A stretch of DNA of 10,370 bases from an uncultured Bacteroidales bacterium (GTDB taxonomy: Bacteria; Bacteroidota; Bacteroidia; Bacteroidales; UBA932), in the NCBI GenBank assembly GCA_902461985.1, contig CABQAB010000045.1:1-10370 (forward strand), in the 5' to 3' direction. This document shows, piece after piece, positions 1 to 5,623 of the stretch. The stretch's first letter is position 1. Every line of letters starts with the position of its first letter. Below the pieces are notes generated by a model. It ran no database searches and was not told the DNA's origin. It saw only the letters and a program-made list of their open reading frames with translations. A program made the translations under genes and the position numbers.

Positions 1-948
1 ATCTCTTGAAGACGACAGGTTTGAAGACGTGGCCAAATTGTACGGTGCGCATACCTCATCGAGGGATTTTCCGCTTTCGAGCGCTTCATTGTATTTCAGG
101 CCGAGCAGGTAGTCGGCAACGCTTACGAGAGTGTATTCTTCTCCGAAAGGCTGTCCGTCTTCGCAGATAAGTGCAAGACGGTCCACATCAGGGTCCACCG
201 AAATTCCCAGATCGGCATGCTCCCTGACTACGGTCTCGCACAGTTCAACCAAGTTTGCGGGAAGCGGTTCGGGATTGTGTGCAAATTCTCCCGTAGGCTC
301 GCAGTTCAACTCGATGCACTTCACGCCGAGTCTCTTGAGCAGGCGTGGCATTATGATGCCTCCCACAGAGTTTACGGCGTCCAAGACAACGGTGAATCCC
401 ACCGCTTTTACGGCTTCCGCATCCACAGTCGGGAGAGCCAGTACGGCATCTAAATGCTCGTCAGTGAAATCATGTTCCTCCACGACTCCGAGACTGTCCA
501 CTTCCGCGAAATCGAAGGACTCGCTCTCTGCACATTCGAGTATGGCAGCCCCTTCAGCCGCATTCAGGAATTCTCCTTTTTCGTTGAGGAGCTTCAGCGC
601 GTTCCACTGTCTCGGATTGTGGGAGGCTGTGAGTATGATTCCTCCGTCAGCCCCTGACATCGTAACAGCCATTTCCGTGGTGGGCGTGGAAGCGAATCCA
701 GCCTTTACTACATCCACTCCGCAGGCAATCAAAGTGCCGCAGACAATGTCTTCCACCATTTCGCCGCTCAGTCTGGCGTCTTTCCCGACCACCACTTTGT
801 AGCGTTCCCCTTCTGCCTTCGGACGTCTTTCACGCAGTTTGCAGCAGTATGCGTATGTGAATTTCACAATGTCAACAGGAGTGAGTGAGTTTCCGGGCGC
901 ACCTCCGATCGTGCCGCGTATTCCGGAAATGGATTTGATAAGTGTCAT
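1..948 (-). CDS. glmM: Phosphoglucosamine mutase-like phosphohexomutase, N-terminal part (runs off left edge)
   Basis: This is an alpha-D-phosphohexomutase. GlmM converts glucosamine-6-phosphate to glucosamine-1-phosphate in the cytoplasm, on the way to UDP-GlcNAc for peptidoglycan and LPS. Reading from the ATG at 948 gives 316 open codons to the window edge, out of about 460 usual for the family. Visible are the N-terminal SGIRGTIGG, the phosphoserine loop TASHNP (Ser109 expected to carry the phosphate) and the metal loop DPDVDR (Asp252, Asp254, Asp256). The sugar-specificity and C-terminal phosphate-binding domains lie outside the window. The opening sequence is typical of Bacteroidota proteins annotated as GlmM, but GlmM versus phosphomannomutase cannot be settled without domain 3. 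There is no clear Shine-Dalgarno; a -7 type box lies 31 bases upstream. A second, different mutase of the same superfamily occurs at 6672-8033, and their motifs (DPDVDR here, DGDADR there) show they are not recent duplicates. Confidence 0.9.
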   Translation of the reverse strand, partial: MTLIKSISGIRGTIGGAPGNSLTPVDIVKFTYAYCCKLRERRPKAEGERYKVVVGKDARLSGEMVEDIVCGTLIACGVDVVKAGFASTPTTEMAVTMSGADGGIILTASHNPRQWNALKLLNEKGEFLNAAEGAAILECAESESFDFAEVDSLGVVEEHDFTDEHLDAVLALPTVDAEAVKAVGFTVVLDAVNSVGGIIMPRLLKRLGVKCIELNCEPTGEFAHNPEPLPANLVELCETVVREHADLGISVDPDVDRLALICEDGQPFGEEYTLVSVADYLLGLKYNEALESGKSLDEVCAPYNLATSSNLSSSRD

Positions 949-978
949 ATATGCAATCGTTTGTTATGAGTTCTTCTG

Positions 979-986
979 CAAAAATA
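979..986 (-). promoter_or_regulatory. Candidate promoter -7 box for the GlmM-like gene
   Basis: On the minus strand this reads TATTTTTG, a full match to the Bacteroidota -7 consensus TAnnTTTG. It lies 31 bases before the ATG at 948, giving an expected leader of roughly 20-25 bases. A TTG is present upstream but with a 23-base spacer, longer than the usual 19 or so, so the -33 element is weak. The box sits just downstream of the tRNA terminator, where a new promoter would be expected. Confidence 0.45.
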
Positions 987-1030
987 CAATAAACGGGTCT
1001 AATTACCGCCAATACGGGCGTATATTTTAC

Positions 1031-1059
1031 AAAAAAAGGCTGACCGTGAAAGTCAGCCT
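1031..1059 (-). terminator. Rho-independent terminator after tRNA-Glu
   Basis: On the minus strand a perfect 8-bp stem (AGGCTGAC with GTCAGCCT) closes a 7-base loop and is followed directly by a run of T residues (1031-1036). It starts six bases beyond the encoded CCA end of the tRNA at 1065-1139. It therefore ends the tRNA transcript and separates it from the GlmM-like gene, which has its own -7 box. Confidence 0.85.
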
Positions 1060-1067
1060 GAAAGTGG

Positions 1068-1139
1068 TACTGGGTAGGAGAATCGAACTCCTATTGCAAG
1101 ATTGAGAATCTTGAGTACTAACCGTTATACGAACCCAGC
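1068..1139 (-). tRNA. tRNA-Glu (anticodon CTC)
   Basis: The minus strand folds into a complete 72-base cloverleaf. The acceptor stem GCTGGGT/ACCCAGT is followed by a 3-bp D stem GTA/TAC with GG in the loop. The anticodon stem CAAGA/TCTTG encloses loop TTCTCAA, which puts CTC at the anticodon (1104-1106). A 4-base variable region and the T arm AGGAG-TTCGATT-CTCCT complete the fold. The tRNA reads the codon GAG. The discriminator is A, and the next three bases (1067 down to 1065) are CCA, so the 3' CCA appears to be encoded. The first acceptor pair is a G·U wobble. A strong promoter lies just upstream and a terminator just downstream, so it is probably a single-gene transcript. Confidence 0.95.
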
Positions 1140-1155
1140 GTTTGAATCGGGACTG

Positions 1156-1186
1156 CAAAGGTACGCATTTTTTGCTATTCTGCAAA
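1156..1186 (-). promoter_or_regulatory. Bacteroidota-type promoter for tRNA-Glu
   Basis: On the minus strand TTTG (1183-1186) is followed by a 19-base spacer and TACCTTTG (1156-1163). This matches both halves of the known Bacteroides consensus TTTG-N19-TAnnTTTG. The expected start point is a few bases downstream, about 10 bases before the mature tRNA 5' end at 1139. Confidence 0.85.
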
Positions 1187-1196
1187 TTTTTTTTCT

Positions 1197-1235
1197 TCAG
1201 GATTGTGAATATTTATAAATATGCGGTATTCCTGA
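1197..1235. repeat. Nested inverted repeat downstream of the YgiQ gene
   Basis: Outer arms TCAGGA (1197-1202) and TCCTGA (1230-1235) enclose a perfect 14-base AT-only palindrome (1209-1222). It lies between the stop codon of the radical SAM gene and the tRNA promoter. On the strand that would matter for that gene it is followed by A residues rather than T residues, so it is not a standard rho-independent terminator. It could protect the mRNA 3' end or be chance in AT-rich DNA. Confidence 0.4.
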
Positions 1236-1241
1236 TGTATG

Positions 1242-2978
1242 CTACTTCTTGAAGAAAAACGATTTCTGGAGGCGTTTGCGGTCGATGTCTCGTTCGACAT
1301 AGACTTTTTCGAGGGTGGCAGGGTTGAGACCGGTGTAGAACATCACGGAAGAAGTGGTCATGGGGGTCGGCGTGAAATCCTGGACCTGGTCCATGTAGAG
1401 GCCTTTCAGAGCGGGGTTCCGTGAAAGCTTTTCCATTTCCTTCATGCCGCATCCAGGGTGGCCGGAGATAAAATACGGCACTAATTCGCAGTTCCGCTCA
1501 GATGAGCGCACAATGGCATCGAATTCCCTGCGCAGACGCTCGAAAAGCCTGAAAGACGGTTTAGCCATAAGTTTCAGCACGTTGTCCTCGGTATGTTCGG
1601 GAGCGACTTTGAGCCTGCCGGAAGTATGTTTCAGAACCAGTTCCTTGAAATACGGGCGCGACGTTTCGTCCACAAATCCTTTTTCGTCCAGGAAGAGGTC
1701 GTAGCGTATTCCGCTGCCGATATAGGCGTGGCGTATGCCTTTCAATTCCGCGATTTGAGAATACAGTTCTAAAAGACGGGCGTGGGAGCGGTCGAGATTC
1801 TTGCAAGGAGAAGGGTAGAGGCATGATTTGCGTCTGCAGCGTGAGCATATATCCGTGTTCTTGCCATGCATGCCGTACATGTTCGCTGTCGGTGCGCCCA
1901 CATCCGAGATGTTGCCCGAAAAGCCGGGGAGACTGTTGAGCCCGGAAATCTCCTTCAGAATGGACTTTTCGCTGCGCGACTGTATGAATTTGCCCTGGTG
2001 AGCAGCGATGGTGCAGAAATTACATCCTCCGAAGCAGCCCCTGTGAGTGTTTACGGAGAATTTTATCATGTCGTAGGCGGGGATGCGCCTGCCTTTATAG
2101 CGTGGATGCGGAAGCTTGGTGAAAGGCAGGTCCCAGAATGAGTCCATTTCAGCGGTGGAGGCCGGCGGATAGGTCGGGTTTATCTGTACATATCCGTTCC
2201 CTACAGGTTCCACCAAGACCGGAGGATTCATCATGTTCGCGTATGTCTCGATGACATGGAAATTCTCGGCAAATGATTTCTTGTCCTTGAGGCATCTTTC
2301 GTAGGAACTGAGAAACACGGCATTCGGAGTCCGGCAGCGTCCGTCGCAATAAAAACCGATCTGGGGGATTTTCCGTATGTCGGAAATATTCCTCCCTGCT
2401 TCGATGGCGCGGGTAAGTTCGAGCATGGGCCGTTCTCCCATGCCGTAGCACAGCCAGTCAGCTCCGGATGAAACCAGTATGGACGGCATCAGTCTGTCCT
2501 GCCAGTAGTCGTAATGGGTGAGTCTGCGCAAAGACGCTTCTATGCCTCCGATCACCACGGGCACTTCAGGCCAGAGCTCCTTGAGTATTTTCGTGTAGAC
2601 TGTCACAGCATAGTCCGGCCTCGCCCCGGCGCGTCCTTCCGGAGTGTAGGCATCGTCACTTCGCAGACGTTTGGACGCGGTGTAATGGTTCACCATCGAA
2701 TCCATGGCTCCAGCGTTCACTCCGAAATACAGTCTCGGTGCGCCAAGTTTCCGGAAATCACGCAAGTCATCCCTCCAGTTTGGCTGGGGCACTACTGCCA
2801 CCCTGTAGCCGAATTTCTGAAGCCAGCGTGCGATCACGGCAGTCCCGAAAGAAGGGTGGTCGATGAACGCGTCCCCGCTGAAAATGATTATGTCTATATA
2901 ATCCCAGCCCAAGGCTTTGACTTCCTTGACTGAGGTGGGGAACATATATGCTTTATCCTGAATGTCCGGATTTTCCAT
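1242..2978 (-). CDS. ygiQ: YgiQ family radical SAM protein
   Basis: This is a cytoplasmic radical SAM enzyme of the YgiQ (UPF0313) family; the reaction is not established. From the ATG at 2978 it has 578 residues. The N-terminal region (to about residue 290) carries family signatures such as SGDAFIDHPSFG, NAGAMDSMVNHYTA and GGIEASLRR. The radical SAM core begins at RGCFGGCNFC, with Cys315, Cys319 and Cys322 forming the CxxxCxxC [4Fe-4S] site. A further cysteine group (378, 381, 386, 392) is a possible second metal site. The end KSFFFKK comes soon after the core; Escherichia coli YgiQ has a long basic tail that is missing here. The reading frame is open to an ATG at 3038, but those 20 extra residues are not family-like and that start overlaps a TATCTTTG promoter box, so 2978 is preferred. 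It diverges from the sirtuin gene. Confidence 0.92.
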   Translation of the reverse strand: MENPDIQDKAYMFPTSVKEVKALGWDYIDIIIFSGDAFIDHPSFGTAVIARWLQKFGYRVAVVPQPNWRDDLRDFRKLGAPRLYFGVNAGAMDSMVNHYTASKRLRSDDAYTPEGRAGARPDYAVTVYTKILKELWPEVPVVIGGIEASLRRLTHYDYWQDRLMPSILVSSGADWLCYGMGERPMLELTRAIEAGRNISDIRKIPQIGFYCDGRCRTPNAVFLSSYERCLKDKKSFAENFHVIETYANMMNPPVLVEPVGNGYVQINPTYPPASTAEMDSFWDLPFTKLPHPRYKGRRIPAYDMIKFSVNTHRGCFGGCNFCTIAAHQGKFIQSRSEKSILKEISGLNSLPGFSGNISDVGAPTANMYGMHGKNTDICSRCRRKSCLYPSPCKNLDRSHARLLELYSQIAELKGIRHAYIGSGIRYDLFLDEKGFVDETSRPYFKELVLKHTSGRLKVAPEHTEDNVLKLMAKPSFRLFERLRREFDAIVRSSERNCELVPYFISGHPGCGMKEMEKLSRNPALKGLYMDQVQDFTPTPMTTSSVMFYTGLNPATLEKVYVERDIDRKRLQKSFFFKK

Positions 2979-3025
2979 CTTAAGCGTAATTTCTACAAAT
3001 TCCTCTATAGGCTCACATAGTAGGA

Positions 3026-3033
3026 CAAAGATA
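3026..3033 (-). promoter_or_regulatory. Candidate -7 box for the YgiQ gene
   Basis: The minus strand reads TATCTTTG, a full TAnnTTTG match 47 bases before the preferred start codon at 2978. No TTTG is found at the expected distance upstream. The box lies inside the first codons of the longer possible reading frame (start 3038), so a transcript from it could not encode that longer form. Confidence 0.45.
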
Positions 3034-3055
3034 GCCATAATTTAGGAAAACAGAC

Positions 3056-3063
3056 TATATTTG
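3056..3063 (+). promoter_or_regulatory. Candidate -7 box for the sirtuin gene
   Basis: The plus strand reads TATATTTG, a full TAnnTTTG match 19 bases before the ATG at 3083. No convincing TTTG stands about 19 bases upstream. It faces away from the opposite-strand box at 3026-3033, with 22 bases between them. A GGGGAG at 3069-3074, 8 bases before the ATG, could act as a ribosome binding site. Confidence 0.4.
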
Positions 3064-3082
3064 CGGGCGGGGAGAAACAATT

Positions 3083-3802
3083 ATGAAAAAGATGAGAATC
3101 GTTGTGCTTTCAGGCTCAGGGATAAGTGCTGAAAGCGGACTTTCAACCTTCCGTGGCGGGAACGGTCTATGGGACAATGTCCCTGTGGAGGAAGTGTGTT
3201 CGGCAAGGGCGTGGAGGCAGCAGCCGGACAGAGTACAGGAATTTTTCAATGTCAGACGGGCGCAGTTGAAGGATGTGAAACCCAACGTGGCACACAAGAT
3301 ACTTGCTGAACTGGAAAAGGACTACACAGTCAATGTCATCACCCAGAATGTCGACAACCTGCATGAGCGGGCAGGAAGCACGGATGTTCTGCACCTTCAT
3401 GGCGAGCTCACGAAAGTCCGCCCTGAAGACTGCTGCTGCGAGGCTGACGGCTTTTCGACCGAGTATGTGCTGGACATAGGTTACAGAAAGGTCGGGAACG
3501 ATGAGGCCGGCGGGCCCCGCAACAGCAGGCTAAGACCTCATATCGTGTTCTTCGGCGAGGCGGTCCCGAACCTTGAAAAGGCGGCGGAGACAGTGTCGAA
3601 AGCCGATGTGCTTCTGATTGTCGGCACGTCGCTGCAGGTCTATCCGGCGGCGTCACTCTACCGTTTTGCTCCGTCCGGATGCAGGATTTTCGTCATAGAC
3701 CCGGATCCGCTTGCCGCTTCGTCAATCCGCGGAGTACATATAATAAAGGACAAGGCCACGACGGGAATGTCGCGTTTCCGGGAACTGCTAAGCAATATCT
3801 AA
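3083..3802 (+). CDS. Sir2 family NAD-dependent protein deacylase
   Basis: This is a predicted cytoplasmic sirtuin that removes acyl groups from lysines using NAD+, producing nicotinamide and O-acyl-ADP-ribose. The 239 residues match the usual short bacterial form. Motifs in order: GSGISAESGLSTFRG (residues 11-25, NAD binding), TQNVDNLHERAG (87-98), catalytic-loop HLHGEL with His106 as the expected catalytic base, LRPHIVFFGEAVP (150-162), and VGTSLQVYPAASL (180-192). The usual zinc ribbon, with two CxxC pairs after the catalytic His, is not present. There is only a run Cys117-Cys119 and no second pair before LRPHIVFFGE. I recall cysteine-poor sirtuins in other Bacteroidota, so this may be normal for the branch. 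It diverges from the YgiQ gene. The symbol cobB is often used for this family. Confidence 0.93.
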   Translation: MKKMRIVVLSGSGISAESGLSTFRGGNGLWDNVPVEEVCSARAWRQQPDRVQEFFNVRRAQLKDVKPNVAHKILAELEKDYTVNVITQNVDNLHERAGSTDVLHLHGELTKVRPEDCCCEADGFSTEYVLDIGYRKVGNDEAGGPRNSRLRPHIVFFGEAVPNLEKAAETVSKADVLLIVGTSLQVYPAASLYRFAPSGCRIFVIDPDPLAASSIRGVHIIKDKATTGMSRFRELLSNI

Positions 3803-3835
3803 TGATAAATTGTGTCGGATTTCTGAATGAACAGG

Positions 3836-3866
3836 TTGGTAAGATTCTCGAATATGACTACTTTTG
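3836..3866 (+). promoter_or_regulatory. Promoter for the DUF486 gene
   Basis: TTG (3836-3838), a 20-base spacer and TACTTTTG (3859-3866) fit the Bacteroidota promoter pattern. The box ends 28 bases before the ATG at 3895. This supports independent transcription of the membrane protein gene rather than simple readthrough from the sirtuin gene. Confidence 0.65.
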
Positions 3867-3894
3867 CGCCCTGATTTAAGGATTGAAAAAAGAT

Positions 3895-4266
3895 ATGTCA
3901 AAACTTATTTGGACTGTATTGCTGCTTATCTGCTCGAATGTGTTCATGACATTCGCATGGTACGGGCATCTGAAACTTCAGGAAATGAAAATTTCAACCG
4001 GATGGCCTCTGATATTGGTAATTCTCTTTTCATGGGGACTGGCGTTTTTTGAATATTGCGCCCAGGTGCCTGCCAACCGCATCGGTTTTGCGGGCAATGG
4101 CGGTCCGTTTTCCCTGATGCAGCTGAAAGTGATTCAGGAAGTGATTTCGCTCACTGTCTTCACTGTCATCGTCACCATATTTTTCAAAGGCGAGCCCCTC
4201 CAGTGGAATCATTTCGTCGCCTTCCTCTGTCTCATTCTCGCCGTCTTCTTCGTATTCCTTAAATAG
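3895..4266 (+). CDS. DMT family protein (DUF486), small four-helix membrane protein
   Basis: This 123-residue inner-membrane protein belongs to the DUF486 group of the drug/metabolite transporter superfamily; no substrate is established. Four hydrophobic segments are visible at about residues 4-23, 37-57, 79-97 and 103-122, as in small half-size DMT proteins that would act as oligomers. Conserved-looking signatures are SNVFMTFAWYGHLK, FEYCAQVPANRIG and GPFSLMQLKVIQE. The frame is also open from a TTG at 3883, but the ATG at 3895 is preferred because it has A-rich, AAAAAAG-containing sequence just ahead and places the hydrophobic segment at the N-terminus. It has its own promoter 29 bases upstream. 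The last base of its stop codon is the first base of a hairpin (4266-4281). Confidence 0.9.
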   Translation: MSKLIWTVLLLICSNVFMTFAWYGHLKLQEMKISTGWPLILVILFSWGLAFFEYCAQVPANRIGFAGNGGPFSLMQLKVIQEVISLTVFTVIVTIFFKGEPLQWNHFVAFLCLILAVFFVFLK

Positions 4267-4328
4267 TCCGCGTCAGCGGACGCATCGGAATGACGGAGTG
4301 CAACGGAGGAATGAAGATGCCCGATTCG
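4266..4328. repeat. REP-like hairpin element after the DUF486 gene
   Basis: A perfect 6-bp stem GTCCGC/GCGGAC with loop GTCA (4266-4281) begins at the last base of the stop codon. It is followed by a second imperfect pairing, CGCATCGG (4281-4288) with CCGATTCG (4321-4328), around a segment with repeated CGGA and GGAATGA words. No T run follows the first hairpin, so it is not a standard terminator. The 10-mer CGCGTCAGCG (4269-4278) recurs at 5368-5377, on the other side of the endonuclease gene. It could be an extragenic palindromic element; its copy number is unknown from this window. Confidence 0.5.
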
Positions 4329-4382
4329 TTTATAATTGTTTAACACGTTTATAGGCTTTAAAAACAAAATGTTATCATTGTC

Positions 4383-5315
4383 ATGAAAAGGAATTCCGTT
4401 TTAACGCCAATTGTCGCCATTCTCTTTACTTTGGCCGGTATGCCGGTCGCGTGTATCCCAGCTGATTCAATAATTCCCGACAGCCCGGGTGATGAAGCTC
4501 CCTCTACAAGTACGGCTCCCCGTCCTTGGCTGGAATTGCCGGCGACCAGCGATAACGATGATTTGGTGTGGTATTTCCATTTGTTCGACGAGTTGGCAGG
4601 ATGTTCCTTGTCCGGCAGGAACTATTCTTTTGACTGGAGTCCCAGGGAGCGTCTGGCGCATTGGGTGGCTTTCCCTTTGTATAAGGGCTGTTGCGGAAGC
4701 GGAAGGACGGAATCGTGGGGGTATGACCCGAAGGTTCCGCGTGAGGAACAGGCAAATCTGTCCAAGTCTTACGGGCAGAATGATGAGCATGGTTATTTTT
4801 ATACTCGCGGACACCAGATGGCTTCGTCTGAGAGGAATGCCGACAATGCTATGAACAAGACTACATTCTATTACAGCAACATGACCCCTCAGATTGCAGA
4901 TTTCAACGGCGGTTCGTGGAGTAAGGTGGAGCAGGCTGTCCAGGGCTATATGTCTGAAGCCGATACTTTGTATGTCGTTACCGGTGTACATATGACCAAA
5001 GATGCGGTCTGGACTTCAGACAAATTCGGAAATATGTGTATAGTCCCGGACTTCTATTATCGTGCGGTTCTGTATTACAAGGAAGGGGATGTGTCTACAA
5101 CTGTTGACGGTTCCGGCTACCGGGCTATAGGCTTTTGGATGGACCATAGGAAAAAGTATGACAGGGTGACGGCCTCCGAGGTCTTTTCCATTGATGAACT
5201 GGAGGAAATGACGGGCATTGATTTTTTCGTCAATCTGGCTTCTGTCGTCGGTGCAGATACGGCAGCGGCCATAGAGTCTCAAGACCCGGTTTCAGTTCCG
5301 TCGTGGGGTATATAA
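4383..5315 (+). CDS. Secreted DNA/RNA non-specific endonuclease (NUC family)
   Basis: This is a predicted exported metal-dependent nuclease of the Serratia endonuclease (Endonuclease_NS) family, degrading DNA and RNA. It has 310 residues. A signal peptide (about 1-23) ends at PVAC, with Cys24 a possible but imperfect lipobox. A low-complexity Pro/Ser/Thr linker runs to about residue 50, and the nuclease domain covers roughly 58-290. The catalytic motif is TRGHQMAS, with His144 in the place of Serratia His89; the family usually has DRGH. Metal-site residues match Serratia spacing exactly: Asn166, Asn175 and Glu183 in SNMTPQ...N...W...E, and YVVTG (197-201) follows. No Shine-Dalgarno or clear promoter is seen; a near-consensus TATCATTG at 4373-4380 sits too close to the ATG. 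It is flanked by REP-like palindromes. Periplasmic or surface location, for nutrition or DNA scavenging, is inferred. Confidence 0.9.
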   Translation: MKRNSVLTPIVAILFTLAGMPVACIPADSIIPDSPGDEAPSTSTAPRPWLELPATSDNDDLVWYFHLFDELAGCSLSGRNYSFDWSPRERLAHWVAFPLYKGCCGSGRTESWGYDPKVPREEQANLSKSYGQNDEHGYFYTRGHQMASSERNADNAMNKTTFYYSNMTPQIADFNGGSWSKVEQAVQGYMSEADTLYVVTGVHMTKDAVWTSDKFGNMCIVPDFYYRAVLYYKEGDVSTTVDGSGYRAIGFWMDHRKKYDRVTASEVFSIDELEEMTGIDFFVNLASVVGADTAAAIESQDPVSVPSWGI

Positions 5316-5367
5316 ATGGTCGTACATTTTACGGCTCAACAACTTTTGGATATCATATCCATTCGAG

Positions 5368-5434
5368 CGCGTCAGCGACTGGGGTAAATTTTAGCTCATT
5401 TTTTACAAAAAAATGAGCTGTCGTCGCTCACGCG
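5368..5434. repeat. Large nested palindrome downstream of the endonuclease gene
   Basis: The inner part is a perfect 12-bp stem, AGCTCATTTTTT (5393-5404) and AAAAAATGAGCT (5408-5419), with a 3-base loop. Outside it, CGCGTCAGCGAC (5368-5379) and GTCGCTCACGCG (5423-5434) pair at 11 of 12 positions. The spacers between the two levels are unequal (13 and 3 bases). Neither flank has a T run, so termination would depend on the T and A tracts inside the stem. The left outer arm shares the 10-mer CGCGTCAGCG with the hairpin at 4266-4281. Confidence 0.65.
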
Positions 5435-5517
5435 AGGACACCTCATACTAACCACATAATTAATAACACTAAAACTAATAACCGACGAGAAGAATTGCAA
5501 TGACTGTGCCAAACAAA

Positions 5518-5568
5518 GAAAAATTCCAATAAATTTGAGGAAAATTGTCAAATTTATTGGAATTTTTC
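5518..5568. terminator. Perfect 20-bp inverted repeat, probable bidirectional terminator
   Basis: Arms 5518-5537 and 5549-5568 are exactly complementary over 20 bp, with an 11-base loop. The plus strand continues with AG and a run of six T residues. The minus strand continues with a T-rich TTTGTTT. The element sits between two convergent genes, 56 bases beyond the stop of the minus-strand peptidase gene, so it can end transcripts from both sides. The stem is unusually long and AT-rich for a terminator, so an origin as a small palindromic repeat is possible. Confidence 0.65.
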
Positions 5569-5623
5569 AGTTTTTTGAACTTTTCGGCCTGGCTGGACAC
5601 CGGACAGAAGGGGGCAGGCTCCT

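Larger units (their letters stand above)
5316..5623. other. Non-coding gap between convergent genes
   Basis: This 308-base AT-rich interval lies between the 3' ends of the endonuclease (plus) and the M23-LysM peptidase (minus). I see no credible gene: the open frames here lack homology-like composition and are very short or run on from the opposite strand of the peptidase gene. It holds two large inverted repeats (5368-5434 and 5518-5568), described separately. No tRNA or mobile-element gene is visible. Confidence 0.7.

Noticed and set aside
131..802. 223-codon Ser/Thr-rich open frame on the plus strand
   Set aside because: It is antisense to the GlmM-like gene, whose motifs are clear. The Ser/Thr/Pro bias is what an antisense frame of such a gene gives.
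839..1105. 88-codon open frame on the plus strand
   Set aside because: It runs antisense through the GlmM start, the terminator and the tRNA, so it cannot be a gene alongside them.
2979..3038. 20-residue N-terminal extension of the YgiQ protein
   Set aside because: It does not resemble the family N-terminus and contains a full promoter -7 box. The ATG at 2978 is preferred, though the extension cannot be wholly excluded.
4373..4380. TATCATTG as promoter of the endonuclease gene
   Set aside because: It ends two bases before the ATG, too close for a transcript carrying that start codon, and one position departs from the consensus.
4467..4991. 174-codon open frame on the minus strand
   Set aside because: It is antisense to the endonuclease domain, with no motif and no start context.
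5316..5623. Search for a CRISPR array, small RNA gene or insertion sequence in the largest gap
   Set aside because: There are no regularly spaced direct repeats, no transposase fragment and no recognisable RNA family; only inverted repeats are supported.
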